From Blasia pusilla (lineage: Eukaryota > Marchantiophyta > Marchantiopsida > Blasiales), in the NCBI GenBank assembly GCA_050084515.1, contig CM114273.1, positions 28,644,001 through 28,708,000 on the forward strand: a stretch of DNA of 64,000 nt, in the 5' to 3' direction. The notes beneath the pieces are model-generated. The model worked only from the letters and a program-made list of their open reading frames with translations. It made no database searches and had not been told where the DNA came from. Position 1 is the first letter of the stretch. The number at the start of each line of letters is the position of its first letter. Below are positions 1-13,873 of the stretch, piece after piece. A program made the position numbers and the translations under genes.

Positions 1-754
1 GACCTACTTGGTATGGATTTTGAACTAACTTCAATAATTAATTTTCCATCCAACAAGTTTGCCTTGTACCTTACACAAGTATCCGATCAACATAACATCG
101 GGCGTACAACATGATATTTAGCCTTCAAGTTCTCTCATTCTTTGTATATTTAGAAATCTTTCAATAACCATAACCTACCCCTATTGATTTTGAGGGACGG
201 CCATTACTGAAATGGTATTTGGTGCCAAGATTATTGCCAATGGCAATGTACTCTCCATTCACCATTTTGCTCTAAAGTTGGTCATCCCTTGGGAATGTTT
301 CCATAGACATGTACCACATAATTTTTTCACATGCATCATTCTTAGTCATGGTAGACATTCTCCTTTCATTTTATGTTTGTTCATGCTTTCTCCTTGTTTT
401 CATGGAGTTGTTTTAGCAAATCAATGGTTTAATGAAAGAATTCTTGAATACGGGATGATTAAGCCTTTTAATATATTTAGACATCATGGTGTTCCCGTAC
501 TTAGAGAAACTATTGGTACTCTTGGGCTTTCCTTACATTTCTTTCATCCCAAAATAAGTAGCATCATGATCTCGATGATGATATCCACAATTTCATTGGC
601 AGATTTTTTTACGTATCACCCCCAATAGACTTATCCTCCATTGAATCTTCCACATATTTTCGCTGGAATGAAGGGTGATTATGATTAGCCACCGCACAAT
701 CATCCACATATTTGGGAGGCAATGCACTAAATGTTTCATATGGACAAATCTCGT
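1..754. other. AT-rich stretch without a recognisable gene
   Basis: No reading frame here has a recognisable domain. The longest open frame (212-628, +) has low-complexity, AT-driven composition and no family signature. I see no RNA gene. It is probably old, decayed repeat DNA. Confidence 0.4.
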
Positions 755-1060
755 GTCCGCGGACATGCCCATGTCTATCCTATGAAAGGACTTGTCCATG
801 TGGGCCCCATCTCCTACATTTCTTGTTCCTCCTCCCCACTTGCTGATATGTTTTATGCTTACTTGTTGCTTCCTCCCCACACCTCCATTCCCTCCACCCC
901 TTGTTTCCCCGCCCGCCCTCGCTCTACCTTCCATCATGAGCGATAAGTATGGGCCCCACCTCTTGCAATCCATGTCCATGGACATGTCCAAACTTATATG
1001 TGCATGCATGTCTTAGCGACAGACTTGTAAGTTTTTATGCAACTATGGATGAACTTTGAT
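755..1060 (+). repeat. Dispersed repeat, copy A (about 300 bp)
   Basis: This block resembles 30779-31065 in the same orientation. Shared landmarks in order are a 'cctatgaaag' start, a long pyrimidine-rich middle, 'taccttcca', 'tgagc', 'ataagtatg', 'cttgcaatc', 'ggacatgtc' and a tail near 'ctgcaactat'. Copy A also holds the palindromes tgtccgcggaca and tccatggacatgtcc. There is no coding content, so it is probably a non-autonomous element of unknown class. Boundaries are approximate. Confidence 0.5.
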
Positions 1061-4000
1061 AGTGCTTTCATGTATGTGAATGCCCTATAGGTTTAGGCGC
1101 CAATGCGTATACACTATGAGGAATCTCTAATAAGACCTCGTTGAGATAAAATTTGTCTCATCTTCATTGTGATTAGCCACCACAAAATGTGCATTGGATT
1201 TATCTCCCATGGAATATTCAATACAATAATGAAATGTATAATCTTTCTTGATATTTCCCACCACCGCGAGATCTTCACTACCTATAGCCATTCTTGGATG
1301 CTTCGCATCTTTATCCATAGTGTAGTGGCTAGCATTGTAATGGCCATCTATGCTATCAATAATATCTTGTAAGGGTAAAATTTTTCCTATGTCTATATTA
1401 CTAACATAGGATGGGTTTAGAGAATCCCTCCCCCTCCTATCGACACATGTCCTCTAAGGGCTTTTACGGTGTTGACACATGTCAACACAAGGGAGTTAAA
1501 TCAAAGGCAAAGAAGAGAAAGGTGAATTGAACAAGGAGGGAAAAGGAAGATGGGACGGATAGAAGATAATTTCTTATTTCAAGATTTAAATGTTATCCGT
1601 ACATATTATAATTATAGGACATTCATCCTTGGCATACCCACAATCAAATTCCTCAGGCGCATTATCACTCCACCGCACGTCCTTAGCTTTGTTCAAAAAT
1701 CCTTTACCTCGGATCTTAGCCCTATATCTGAAATTCCAAATTCGTACCATGCTTTGCTTTGCTAGTTCGAGTATCAGGTTGCTCACACTTTCAACGCATC
1801 GACCTCCACCAATTGCCTAATTTGGAGCTCAAGGCCGAGGGAAAGTTTGAGTTCAAGTAGAGAACTCAAGGTGATCTCTTCAAATGTGTGGTAGTTACAA
1901 TTAGCTAACTCATCACTGCAATTTTTCCTCTGCAATGGGACGATTCGCGGATCCCTCCTGTTGCGCTTTTCCTTCCTATGGATCTCAAATAGATTTGGCA
2001 ATGTGACCAGAAAGATTTGGCATTTTTTGTCCGACCTCGTGACAAACTATGTCTCTTCTCTTTGTAACTCTATGCTGCTACCCTTCCGATCTCTCACTAA
2101 TCATCCAAGTCCTCACTAGCCAGGCTCTGATCCTATTTTAAAAGGCGTTAAGGAAGTCACACAATTCTAGACATACTAGAGTGAAGACTATAAATTTTTC
2201 CAAGGCCTTATGAATTATAATTCTCTGCGTCACTAGAGAAACTAAGAAAAGTGAATGAGAGTGCGTCTGACCTCAACACACTTCTTACGTCATGCGGAGG
2301 AAATGCTAATTGAGTGACATTAGACATTTGAATAACTTACAAAGTGGATCTAAACGATGGTGTAGGAGACGAGCCCTCAAACTTTTGACTTCAAAATCAA
2401 GGGTTATCAAGGAAATTGTGTGCCACTACTTGGAAAATGATGTCCCTATATTTTGCGCACTGCCGCAACGAAGTTAAAATAATCTCGTGCTCAAGCTCTT
2501 GAGGGCAGCGAGTGGCAAATCCGTTGCTTGATCACCAACATCATGGTCAGAGCGGAGGGATCGTTGGGGGAGTCGATTACTTTCAGTAACATAAGTGACA
2601 TGCATGATGGATATCTTTCGCATACCGACCAGGCTGTAGTCGTCCATAGGAAGTTGCGAGTAACAAAGAGAGAGGGGAGGGGGGCATTGTGAATGACACC
2701 TTCCTCACTGTGAACGCCACCTTTCTATAGAGGGACAGGTCTTTGAGCTGCCCCCAATAACAATGGCCGCGGAACCCATCTCGCACTTACAAATAGGGGT
2801 GATGTTAGAGTGCTCGTGCTCTCTCATAAGTGAGCCACATATGCACATTTAAACCCAAAGCAACCGAGCAAAGCAAATGAAAAGTTGGAGTGGAGTAGTT
2901 CTGAAATTTTATAATGTGGCCGGAAAAAGCTTCCACTCCGATGATCAATAGTTATGTAATTTTTTGATGGTGAGGTTTGTCATGACTATATGGATTATGT
3001 CGTAGAGTATAGTGTGCTAGTAGAGGCCATACCTTATGTAGGGCCGCAGTGTCTAGGTAGAGATGCGATTTCATACATAGGGTTGGGGGTTACTCAGTTG
3101 AGGGTGACTTTTCCATTAGGGTCCGCTCTTAGGTTGGAGGATATAAGGTGGAGTGCACTCAAAGAACAATTAGTTCTTTGAGTTGAGCCTATTGCGTTGG
3201 AAGTTCGCCTTGGTAGTGAGTAGAGCTCTTGGCTATGGTATTTTCCCCAAGCTTCGACCTAGATTCTTCTATCGTGGAGTGGGTTTAGCTCGATTTTATG
3301 TGATTCTATACATGTTTTATGATAGTAGGTCTTTCACGGATTTCACTCAAAGAACTAATTAGATCGATGGTAGCTTCGATTGTGGATCAGTAGGATCTGG
3401 TTAGGGCTGATTGTGTACTCAGCCGTGGATCTTCGTGGCTTGTGGCCTATGTTGGAGTTGTGAATCCGGTGCCTGGTTGGTTGGGAAAGAAGCGTCTTGC
3501 TTAGAGCTTTCCAACGCGCTTTAGATCGCGGGATTTCGTCAAGGGAGTTGGAAGTTATGAAGGATTGAAGATTATGGTTCGTGTTCGACGGTTTTCTGAT
3601 GTGGAGAGCTTGGAGTGCGGAAGCTCTGTTGAAGTTCATCCAGATCGGGTGAGAGGTTCCTATTGCTACTTGTATTGTGATCTCATGTGAAGCTATATGC
3701 TCAAGTGTGTGGAGCGTTGCGGATTTCTACGTGCATGAAATTGGGCGGAAGCGCTGTCGGATTTGCGATTCTTGAGGTGTATGGACAGCAAGTTTGTCTG
3801 ATTTTTAGCTCGAATTTCAGAGCTTGGTTGTAGCTGATTTTTTGTGGAGAGATAACTGTGGTAATCAATTGAATTTTGGTTGAAACAGATTCAATTTTGG
3901 TCAAGGATTTGAGAAGTAATTGCTGATCGAAATTTCGCGGACTAGCTTAAGGTCTGGCTATGGTGGACAGCGGATCGGAGGGGTTGGTTGGTTGGTGACT

Positions 4001-4842
4001 CATTCATTGTTGGAGACGCCTATCCCATTGGGGGCACCCTGTTGGGCCTCTCTCCACAGCAAAGCATGGAGAAGTATGGCATGTCTCGGCGTTTTGAGGC
4101 TTCGAGGCAACTCGTGCTAGCTCGGGGCGAGTGGGCGTGAGAGGCGGAGTAAGGAGCAAGGAGCAAGCAAGCTTGCTTGCTTGGGCGTGAGGCAGTTTTT
4201 GCAGGATTTGTGATTTGAATGTTGCATAATTGGTCACCCATCTTTGGGCTATTCTGCTTGGAAGACGCTTAACTGCTAAGTTCTTAACTATGCTAGTGTA
4301 CACACTTTTGTAGCTCATTTGGTGCTATTCGGAGAGGTGTTAGGCGCTTTATGCATCTTTGGTTTTTGGTTGATGGACCTCTAGCGCATAGTATGGTGTA
4401 GCCTCTCCATGCAGGTGATATTTTCAGGTGCTGTGAGTTTGACTAGCACGTCATCGACCCGCGGCGGAGTAGCTATTGCGTTAGAATTGTGTGGTGGGTT
4501 TTGTGGATTCAGGGGGCGCCACGTTTGGTGGATTGTGTTACCTTGATTTTTATTTGCGATTGGAGGGTTGACGTTGGACTTCCTGTGTTTGGATACCCTC
4601 CATCGTTGCTTCTTGCTTGCACGCCCATTGTTAGGGTTGACGCTGATTTCCAGAGTAGTGTTATTCCTGTGTGCTACCGGTAGTGAGGCTGGAGTGATGA
4701 CCAGTAGACCGTGGGAGGCTTCTTGTGGTGATAACAGGTTAGGTTGTCTACACCCATAGCTAGTAGAGCTAGAATAGTACAGCGACATCGACGTCACTTG
4801 GTTACTTAATGGTGGTAATTTGGTGGTGGTGCGGCATCGGCG
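1061..4842. other. Gene-free region upstream of retroelement copy 1
   Basis: No protein family is recognisable in any frame. Composition changes near 3.3 kb from AT-rich to G-rich on the + strand, similar to the retroelement coding strand that follows. The part from about 3.3 to 4.8 kb could therefore be the 5' LTR or leader of the element at 4843. I could not find a TG...CA terminus, a primer-binding site or a matching 3' LTR to prove it. A short palindrome (caagcaagcttgcttg) lies near 4165. Confidence 0.3.
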
Positions 4843-6400
4843 TTGGTCATCACGGAGCTGTCGGGTGGTCTGGTTGGGGACCGTGGTACGGATAGTGGTG
4901 GTTTCACACGGAGTGGATTTAGGTATCGGCTACCTTTTCCACTTTCGACGGTTGATGAAGAGGAGGACGAGGGTATTCCAAACACCGAGTCTTCTACGTT
5001 GTTATCGAGTGTTGCAGCTCCATTGATTTGGGACATGGACGGGATATATGGGGCCATGAAGGGCCCACGACGATACTCGAGTGCAGTGGGCACCATTGAG
5101 TTGGAGGACTTCATGCAGGAGTTTGATACGTGGTGTGATATGCAGATGTTGCGGAATGCCACGTTGTTTACACCCTTCTTGGCTTGGAAGGGGTTGTTTT
5201 AGCACTTGGAGGGACCACCCATGGATGATTACCATGAGTTTAGGAAGGACCATGTTGCTGAGATTAAGGCGTGGAGACAATATTGGTCTCCAGGCTATGT
5301 GTCTATCACTTATGGTGGTATTGGTAGTCGTGCTCCTACTATGCCAGCCAACCCGACGTTGAGTGGTACGAGTACGAGCCGGAGTGGGGATACCAGTGGA
5401 GGTACCCATGGAGGTACCAGTGGGGGTACTAGTGGAGGTACTAGTGCCCCACCATCGTTTAGCCCGATTGCAGAGTTCTTCAAGAGGTTGAAGAAGAACT
5501 ATCAGGGAGTGAAGACAGAGAAGTTGAGGAGTCTTCAAGAATTTGAGCGAAAGACTGGTGAGAGTCTTCGTGAGGCATACACTCGTATGCGACGCTTGAT
5601 TTCAGTTACCCAGGGTGTGATTGAGGCTCAGGCAGTCGTGTTTTGGTATGGGATCTTGGACAGAGAGTTGCGCTGCAGGGTACGTGATGCTACTCTTATG
5701 AGTGATGATTCACCCATATTGACTCATGTGTTTGCTCTATCTGAGAAGATTGAGCTTAACATGGTGAAGGAGAGAGTGGTGATATCCGCATTCAAGAGGG
5801 GATACAACTACTACTTCGTGTTGTTGACCTATCTCACAATCTCGTAGTAGTGGTGGTGGGAGTAGTAGTGGGAGCCGTGGGGGGTACACACGACCTCAGT
5901 CAGGTCCTAGAGGGACACTTGCGCAGAGACCATTGCCTTCATTTGCTGCCCCGAGCAAGGACAGTCATGTTGGACATGTGGAGGTGATCATGTTAGGAAG
6001 TTTTGTCCCCAAGAGGATGGGAGACGGACTTTGGAGGATGGGCCTCAGTCGGCCCCAACTCAGTGTGATCATTGCGGGAGACCAGGTCATCCTCGAGAGC
6101 GTTGCTTTGATCTTCATCCAAAGTTGAGATCTGGCCGCGGCCGTGGTGGAGTAGCTTCGAGAGGCCGAGGTGGTAGGGGTGGTAGAGGTGGACCAATGGT
6201 TGGAGAGCCTACGGTGGCTACCCCTACCACTACGACAGAGTCAGCTATGGCTGCCAGGATTGAGCACTTGGAGCAGAAGTTGGCTACTATGGCTGGTATC
6301 CAGATAGATCAGGTTCGGGAGCAGGGGCTTCCATCTCTTATGGAGGGGAGGATCTCTCTTATATGGCGAGTGCAGCACAGGTTGAGGCATCGGCTGTAGT
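4843..6400 (+). pseudogene. gag of methyltransferase retroelement, copy 1
   Basis: The structural (capsid) protein gene. The first frame (4843-5199) continues in the same frame after one TAG at 5200, where copy 2 has CAG. The capsid-like region ends near 5800, with the motif ESLREAYTRMRRLI shared with copy 2 (ESLREAFTRMRRLI). After a frameshift near 5830 come two CCHC-type zinc knuckles: CWTCGGDHVRKFC (about 5968) and CDHCGRPGHPRERC (about 6064). An RGG-rich tract follows (RGRGGRGGRGG, about 6160-6195), then a short helix-prone segment. Zinc knuckles and RGG tracts bind nucleic acid, as expected for genomic RNA packaging. The match to copy 2 supports the frame choice. Confidence 0.75.
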
Positions 6401-6966
6401 TACGAGAGGAGCCACTTGAGCGTCAGAGCCACGTGGTGCTACTGTGGAGTTGGACCCACAAAGGGGTGAGGCTGGGAGACAGGCTAGGCTTCCCCAGTCA
6501 TTCTTGTTGTCTTAGGTGCTTAGGACTCCATCCATGGTTCCTACGCAGCCTATTGAGCCGACAGTGGGGACTGAGGCATCTACATCGCGTGTAGTAGACA
6601 CAGATCAAAGACATCAAAGTGCATTATTGCGGATGGCAACTTTAGTGTTGGGATCCCCATTGTTTTCGGCCACGGAGCTGATGGCTTTAGGAGTTGACTT
6701 AGCTCCTGTATTTCAGCTAGCAGCCACGTTGTGTGAACGTGGGGGTGTTACTGCTACACGTGATGAGGTGGATGAGGGTGTTGCGGTGGAGCGACCCTCT
6801 ATGTCAGGTGTAGCATTGAGTACCAGTGCTACTTGGCGGCGGCGAGCGGGCGAAGATGGATGCATTACCAGCCCGGCCTGCCATTGATGGTGAGAGGCTT
6901 ACACCTGGTGTATGTATGTTGGACAACCGGAGTGGGATATTCTGATTGGTGAGTCCTACATGACAG

Positions 6967-7330
6967 GTGTATAGACCAGATAGAGTCTTGTTAGACTCTG
7001 GTGCCCAACCTTTGATGTTGGGAAAGGCGGCATGTATTGGTTTGGGTATTCGGAGGTCAGAGCTTGAGCCTTGCCCATTCCAGATTCAAACATCACTTGG
7101 AGGAGCCAATGATAGGTCTCAATTCATGACACGAGAGAAGTTTTCTATACAGTTGAGACCAGATCATGCGACTGATAGCTCCCGGTTGGGAGTATTTGCA
7201 GTAGTCACATCAGCCGAGCCGTAGGATGTACTAGTTGGAGGAGTAGTATTGTACCCGATGGGTTTTCAGATGGATTACTGGATTGAGATAGCGTCTTATA
7301 GACCTGGTTGGCAGTCCGGGGATGGACATA
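6967..7330 (+). pseudogene. Retroviral-type aspartic protease, copy 1
   Basis: The translation carries VLLDSGAQPLMLG, the D-S/T-G active-site loop of retropepsins, about 12 residues after the open frame begins. The frame runs to a stop at 7222-7224 and continues afterwards with LVGGVVLYPMGFQMDYW, which resembles the second half of the fold. In Ty3/gypsy elements this enzyme cuts the Gag-Pol precursor. Copy 2 retains only the sequence leading up to the active site, followed by a deletion. The retained Asp and Gly suggest the fold was functional before the stops accumulated. Confidence 0.6.
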
Positions 7331-7719
7331 TGAGCCAAGTTCCTATGAGATTTATTTCTAGGGCTTGACCAGGAGGGTCTTCCCCAACAGTGCTAGCATC
7401 TGTGGCTGGTTTTAGTGGAGTAGTCACTTGGCCAGGAAACTTTTTGGAGGGTAATGTTTTTGCTATGGATTCTCCTATGCATGAGGAGGTAGAGGAGGTC
7501 CCTATTTTTGCAGCAGTGGCATCCTCATCGTTGGATGTGCCACTGTGGAGTTCAGGCGGTGCACTACGGCAGGAGGCTGATCGCCTAGTGTAGGAGGTTT
7601 AGTGTGAGGCTGTTATACTTCACGAGGAAGAGGAGGCCCCACGGCGGACTTCTACTTCTGGTCTAGTTGGGTTATCCCCTTTGGATACTACACCCCTTGT
7701 ATGGCAGTATCCGCCGGAG

Positions 7720-8909
7720 GGCATTTGTGTGTTAGATCTCTTTGGTGGGATTAGCACTCGTTTGGCTCTGATGTTGCGGCCGGTATTCTGTGCGATGGAG
7801 ATACGTGTATTTGGAGCGAGATGAGACGGCCTAGAGAGTCTCATCCCGACATATTGGTCAGTTGATGCGGAGATATCCTGAGTTGTTGCCGCCATCAGCT
7901 ATTCGTGGGTACCAGCGTGCTTTGCCGTCACACATTGCATTGTTGGGGGCGCAGGACCTTGAGAGGGTTGGTCCTGTGGATTTGGTGATTGTTGGATGGC
8001 CATGTCAGGGTCATACACGTGCTGGTCGTGGTGAGGGATTACACGACCCTAGGTCTCGATTCTTTTGGGAGATGTTACGGGTGTTACAACATCTTGAGTT
8101 CATCAGCACGTGTGCTTGCTTACATTCTGGAGAATGTTCCATTGTTGGGTGACACTCGGACCCGGATGATGGCGAGTGTTCATGAGGTGCGGTCTTGGAT
8201 TGGACCAGCGGTGTTGTTGGATGCAGCGCGAGTTGGCTCGCGTGCACATTGTCCACGCTTGTGGTGGACAAACTTGTTGCCTAGGGAGGTTCTACGTCGA
8301 GCATATGATGCAGTGCAGCGGGATCCTTGCCTTACAGTGGATAGTATCTTGGATACTAGGCGACTTTCTCATGTGGTGAGGGTTATTGAATGGTCACCAT
8401 GGCAGTGGTGAACCGTGTGGGCCAGCCTAGGATGGCACTACCCACATTTGTGAGTTTTCCCTCGTCACATGCATACAGGGAAGGTGGTCCCGGGCTTGTA
8501 TGGGATTCTCATGTGCGGCTTGATTGGTGGAGCCTAACGCGATGAGAGAGAGCGTGCGATGGGATTTGCTCTTGGTGTGGCGGTTGCTTCCATTTCTGAG
8601 GCTTCACGACGTCATGTGTTGGGTCAGGCCATGGACCTGAATTGTTTGACTTGGATTTTGAGTCTTGGTATGGCCGAGCTGCGTCGACTTCGGACTATGT
8701 ATGTGGGTCTTCCACCCCTTGTAATGAGCTCGATGGCTACCGGGACGGTAGAGGCATCGGCTGGGGGCGAGGAGAGTAGTATTTTGCATCCTTGGAGTAA
8801 ATCGGATGTAATGGCTGGGCATGTGGAGTTGGTTGCTCATGCTGGTGGAGGAGTTATTTGCTCAGATGATGGTGTAGCTAAGGGTGTACCATCTTGTGAG
8901 GGGGTTGCG
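7720..8909 (+). pseudogene. DNMT3-like cytosine-5 DNA methyltransferase domain, copy 1
   Basis: Transfers methyl from S-adenosylmethionine to cytosine C5. Motifs appear in canonical order: motif I VLDLFGGISTRLA (about 7731), motif IV VIVGWPCQGH with the catalytic Cys (about 7987), motif VI ILENVPLLGD (about 8130), motif VIII AHCPRLWWTNLLP (about 8242). A IX/X-like block, TRDERERAMGF then RRHVLGQAMDLN, ends near 8650. The spacing and AH-x-x-R-x-x-W-x-N-L pattern of motif VIII resemble DNMT3. Canonical order excludes plant DRM enzymes, whose motifs are rearranged. Frameshifts near 7790 and 8110 break the copy. The domain sits between protease and RT and ends before an in-frame TAG. The segment after about 8650 is a low-complexity linker. 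Confidence 0.8.
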
Positions 8910-8918
8910 TAGCAGCCA
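8910..8918 (+). promoter_or_regulatory. Candidate stop-codon readthrough site (TAG CAG CCA), copy 1
   Basis: This TAG is in the same frame as the upstream methyltransferase end and the downstream RT segment. The next six bases, CAG CCA, fit the UAG-CAR-YYA context known from tobamovirus replicase readthrough. Copy 2 has TAG CAA CCA at the homologous point (46478-46486). An alternative is independent CAG-to-TAG decay in both copies. Confidence 0.45.
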
Positions 8919-10662
8919 ATGGCATGGTCCTCTCCCTCTAGTGTGCCGGTGGAGGAGACTTGGGAGTCATTACTTGGGCCCAAGCTTATGGGAGGTGAGA
9001 AACGACGCTTGACACAGTTCCTACGTGCTTATAGGAGTTGTTTTGCCTTTAGCATGAAGGAGTTGGGTGCTCTGGTTGGACCCGGTATACGGATTGATTT
9101 GGCTAGTGATACGCCAATCTTCCGTCGTCCCTACCAATATAGTGATATGGAGAGGACCTGATTGAGTAGGACGTTGGACCTTTTGGAGGCTGGATTAGTG
9201 GAGTTGTCGCATGGAGAGTATGCATCACCACTTTGTCATGCTGCTAAAAGGATATGCATGGCAACTACACGGATAGGCGGATGTATGGAGATTACCGTCC
9301 TATCAATCGGCAAACCAAGGCCGATAGGTATGCCATGCCTACACCTGAGGAGATCTTTGATGTGGTGGGACAAGCCAAGATTTTCAGTACTTTGGATCTT
9401 CGAGCAAGATACCATCAATTGCCGATTCGGGAGAGTGACAAGGCCAAGACCGCATTTTGGGGTGTCAACTCTCATGGCAAGGATTGTTTGTACCAGTGGA
9501 AATTCTTACCCTTTGGGTTGAAGAATGCACCTGCCGAGTTTCACAGAGTGATGGACAGGATCCTAGCAGGGTTGGATTTTGTTCGGTGTCACATTTATGA
9601 TATCTTGGTGTTCAGTAACACGGTGGAGGAGCATTAGATACATTTGCAGATGGTGTTTGAGGGGTTGAAAGCTCATGGTCTATGTTTGCATCCAGGAAAG
9701 TGTAAGTTCTTCCATGAGGATGTTGAGTACTTGGGTCATGTGATCTATCCAGGTGGTTTGGGAGTTCAGCAAGCAAAGGTGGAGGCTATTGCACTTATTC
9801 CGCGTCTGGTAGATGTAAGTAGAGTTCAAGCATTCATGGGATTGGCGAACTACTATCGGAGGTATGTGAAGGGATTAAGTGCTATGGCAAAGCCTTTGAA
9901 CCAATTGCTGAAATCAGATCAAGAGTGGCAGTGGGGAGATGATCATGAGAGAGCTTTTGTGGAGCTTAAGGCCCAGTGGGTGGCGGCGCCTATCTTGAGG
10001 AGACCTATCAGAGGGCGCCCATTTCAGTTACACACTGATTGGAGTAGGTTGGGACTTGGAGCAGTGTTGACACAACATGATGATGAGCACATGGAGTTTG
10101 TGGTGGCCTATGCAAGTCGTTCGAATAATGCAGTGGAGTTGCGCTATAGTTCATATGAGGGAGAGTGCTTGGCAGTAGTGTGGGTTGTGGCACACTTTAG
10201 GTGTTACTTGTTTGGCACACAATTTACCCTTGTTACTGATCACCAGCCGCTCAAGTGGTTGATGGAGTCTGACAAGCTTACAGGGAAGCTTGCACGGTGG
10301 GCTCTTATCTTACAGGAGTATGACTTCCAGGTGGTACATAGACCTGGAGTTGCCAACCTTGAGGCTGATGGGTTGAGTAGGAACCTATGTACTAGCCAAG
10401 AGGATACAACTGGGGCTAGATGGCATGGCGAGGTTGATGAGGAGATGGTGCCAGGTTGGCATGCATCCGTCTTTTTATGTTGGTTAGGGGTGGACTTTAG
10501 TGTGGAGGACCACATGATATCTTATTCTAGTCAGAGGGTAGATGTCCAGCCTTCAGATCCTAAGGTTGGAGATGGTGGTACGGATCATCGTGATATTCAT
10601 GATGATGCGTTGGTGTTGGAGTTCCTACGGACCAATAGGGTGCCAGACATAGTGAGTGCCTA
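8919..10662 (+). pseudogene. Reverse transcriptase and RNase H, copy 1
   Basis: The N-terminal RT leader (IRIDLASDTPIFRRPY, about 9090) is followed by the fingers motif GDYRPINRQTKADRYAMP (about 9287), FSTLDLRARYHQLPI (about 9382) and FLPFGLKNAPAEFHRVMD (about 9505). The catalytic YxDD box, YIDD in copy 2, is CHIYDILV here (about 9590), so a catalytic Asp has become Tyr and the RT is dead. After a TAG at 9636 the frame stays open to 10662. It covers the thumb/connection (YLGHVIYPGGLGV, LANYYRRYVKG) and an RNase H domain with TDWS, YEGECLAVVW and TDHQPLKWLM. A frameshift lies near 9240. The RNase H tail VHRPGVANLEADGLSR is typical of Ty3/gypsy. Confidence 0.85.
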
Positions 10663-10663
10663 G

Positions 10664-10750
10664 GAGCGAGACCGTGTTCTTCAACATGCTAAGAGGTATC
10701 GATTGGAGGGAACACATATTCTCCGTGTGTGGGAGGATGGATGTGCTTGT
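10664..10750 (+). pseudogene. Start of integrase region, cut off
   Basis: The residues ERDRVLQHAKRYRLEGTHIL and RVWEDG match copy 2 (ERDRILQRAKRFRWEETHIL) just before its integrase zinc-binding domain. Similarity ends at about 10750, where the - strand gag-like element begins. The rest of integrase and any PHD finger are absent from this copy. Confidence 0.7.
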
Positions 10751-10751
10751 C

Positions 10752-12277
10752 TCTATATCAGACTGCAACTTGTATGTAGGAGTCTTACCCTTGGTCTTCT
10801 GGGAAGACCTCGATTCTTTATCCTTCATTCCACCTTCTTTCATTTGAGAATCCATCATAGATTCAGATGTAGAAGGCCCTTCTTCTCTTGACGGTTGCGC
10901 CTCTAGTTGCCCTTTCCTTCTTACGGTCCTCGCTCTTCTTGCAGCTTCCTCGAGATCAGCACCATCATTGTCACGTCTCCTCTTCTCCTCCACACTAGCA
11001 TCTTGCCAACTCACATGTTTCTCTTGTGCTAGGTATGCTTTAACACACCCTGCTTCCACTGGATCATCCCATCCTGTCAGATGACGGATAGTCTCTTCCC
11101 CTCGTATCATCACTTCTCGAGGAAATTTTAATGATTCACTTTTAGCTACAGATACAATAGGCGCTTCTATTTTTACTGCAAAGGTATCAGAATCTAATGC
11201 CGTAGTGGCAACTCCTACTTGACTTCTCACTAAGCCTTTCATTCCTCCTCTACCAAAGTTGGTATTCAACGGCATACCAGTCTACGTTGAATGAATCTTC
11301 CCATCTTTGAAGTTTACTATTCCATTCCTAAGAGCTTCTGAAAACTCCTCACATTCTCGACGTTGATGCTCAACACTATCACACCATATACATCTTCTCA
11401 CAAAGTTCCTACTTGTCGAAGGAGCACCAACACTAGGATTCCTATCAAGTTTAAGCTCAGCCATTTCTACTCTCAATTCTCTCAAACCTTTCAGCAACTC
11501 ATCTATAGCAGAATCTTCAAGTTTTGTTGAAACGGGCTTAGGCAATGGATTTGAAATTGATACCTCCGACTTGAATAGTGCGGTTCTACCTCTACTTCGA
11601 TTTTGCTTTGTAAGGATAGCAACAACTTCTTCTACTTTCTTCCAATTAGTGCTAACACCTCCTTCTTCGGTCTTGTCCGCCAACATTATGAAAAGCTTGT
11701 CCTCCAAATTCTCGTCAGCCGCCTCAAGGAATAACTCAGTTTTCCTCAAGTCTAGAGTTGCTCTTTCGGAAGAAGAAAGCTGAAAAAACCGCTTCTCAAA
11801 CTCATGCAATAATTCATTTGGAGTCATTCCCTTCCCTAGACGTTGCTCTATCCATTCTAAAAAACTCCTCTTAGTCACCCGATCCACATCATCATCGAAG
11901 AATTCTCCTTTCAGCAACTGCTCATACTCCTCCCACAAGGTTGGATTTTCTGCTCTCAACTTCTTCACTTGACTACGAATTTCTGGTATGACAACTAACT
12001 CAAAACTTGACACCATATCACCTTCGGGTACACGATTTACCTCCATCTCACAGACGTACTCTCGAACATACTTGGTGATGTTCCTCCCATCAAATCTCCC
12101 CAACTTCTTGACAATCGCTTGAAGAGCCCTTGTTGATCTTTGCTCTCCTATGTGAACTCCTCCTTGTTGACTCAACAATGTTGTCAAAGTTCGGAGAAGA
12201 TCCTCAGCTCCCTCACTTCCCATTGATGAAGTACTACCAAAAGTAGTCCTCTTGATAAGACTCCAACTTGCAAACAC
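10752..12277 (-). pseudogene. gag-like polyprotein of another retroelement (antisense)
   Basis: A 331-residue open frame (12277 down to 11285) is followed by a TAG at 11284-11282 and then the same frame continues to about 10752. The first part has a charged helical capsid-like region and a CCHC knuckle, CIWCDSVEHQRREC (about 11350-11391). After the TAG come FGRGGMKGLVRS and a Lys/Glu-rich region, then TPTYKLQSDIE, where the match to its family seems to end. I recall similar gag-like proteins annotated repeatedly in mosses and liverworts, from memory and unverified. It lies antisense against the broken 3' end of retroelement copy 1. No LTRs were found. The single TAG could again be a decayed CAG. 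Confidence 0.6.

Positions 12278-13873
<1,596 letters not shown>

Larger units (their letters stand above)
4843..10750 (+). mobile_element. Ty3/gypsy retroelement with DNA methyltransferase, copy 1 (3' truncated)
   Basis: Order on the + strand is gag with zinc knuckles, aspartic protease, cytosine-5 DNA methyltransferase, RT, RNase H, then the first residues of the integrase side. The same order occurs at 41.8-49.6 kb, where the element continues through integrase to a PHD finger. The protein match to copy 2 stops at about 10750, where a - strand gag-like element begins, so the integrase half is missing here. Stops and frameshifts are scattered and the RT active site is mutated, so the copy is dead. 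RT-RNaseH-integrase order places it in Ty3/gypsy. No LTR could be delimited. Confidence 0.85.

Noticed and set aside
7720-8650. Copy 1 methyltransferase as a host DRM gene
   Set aside because: Motif order is canonical (I to X), no UBA domains precede it, and it lies in a retroelement collinear with copy 2.
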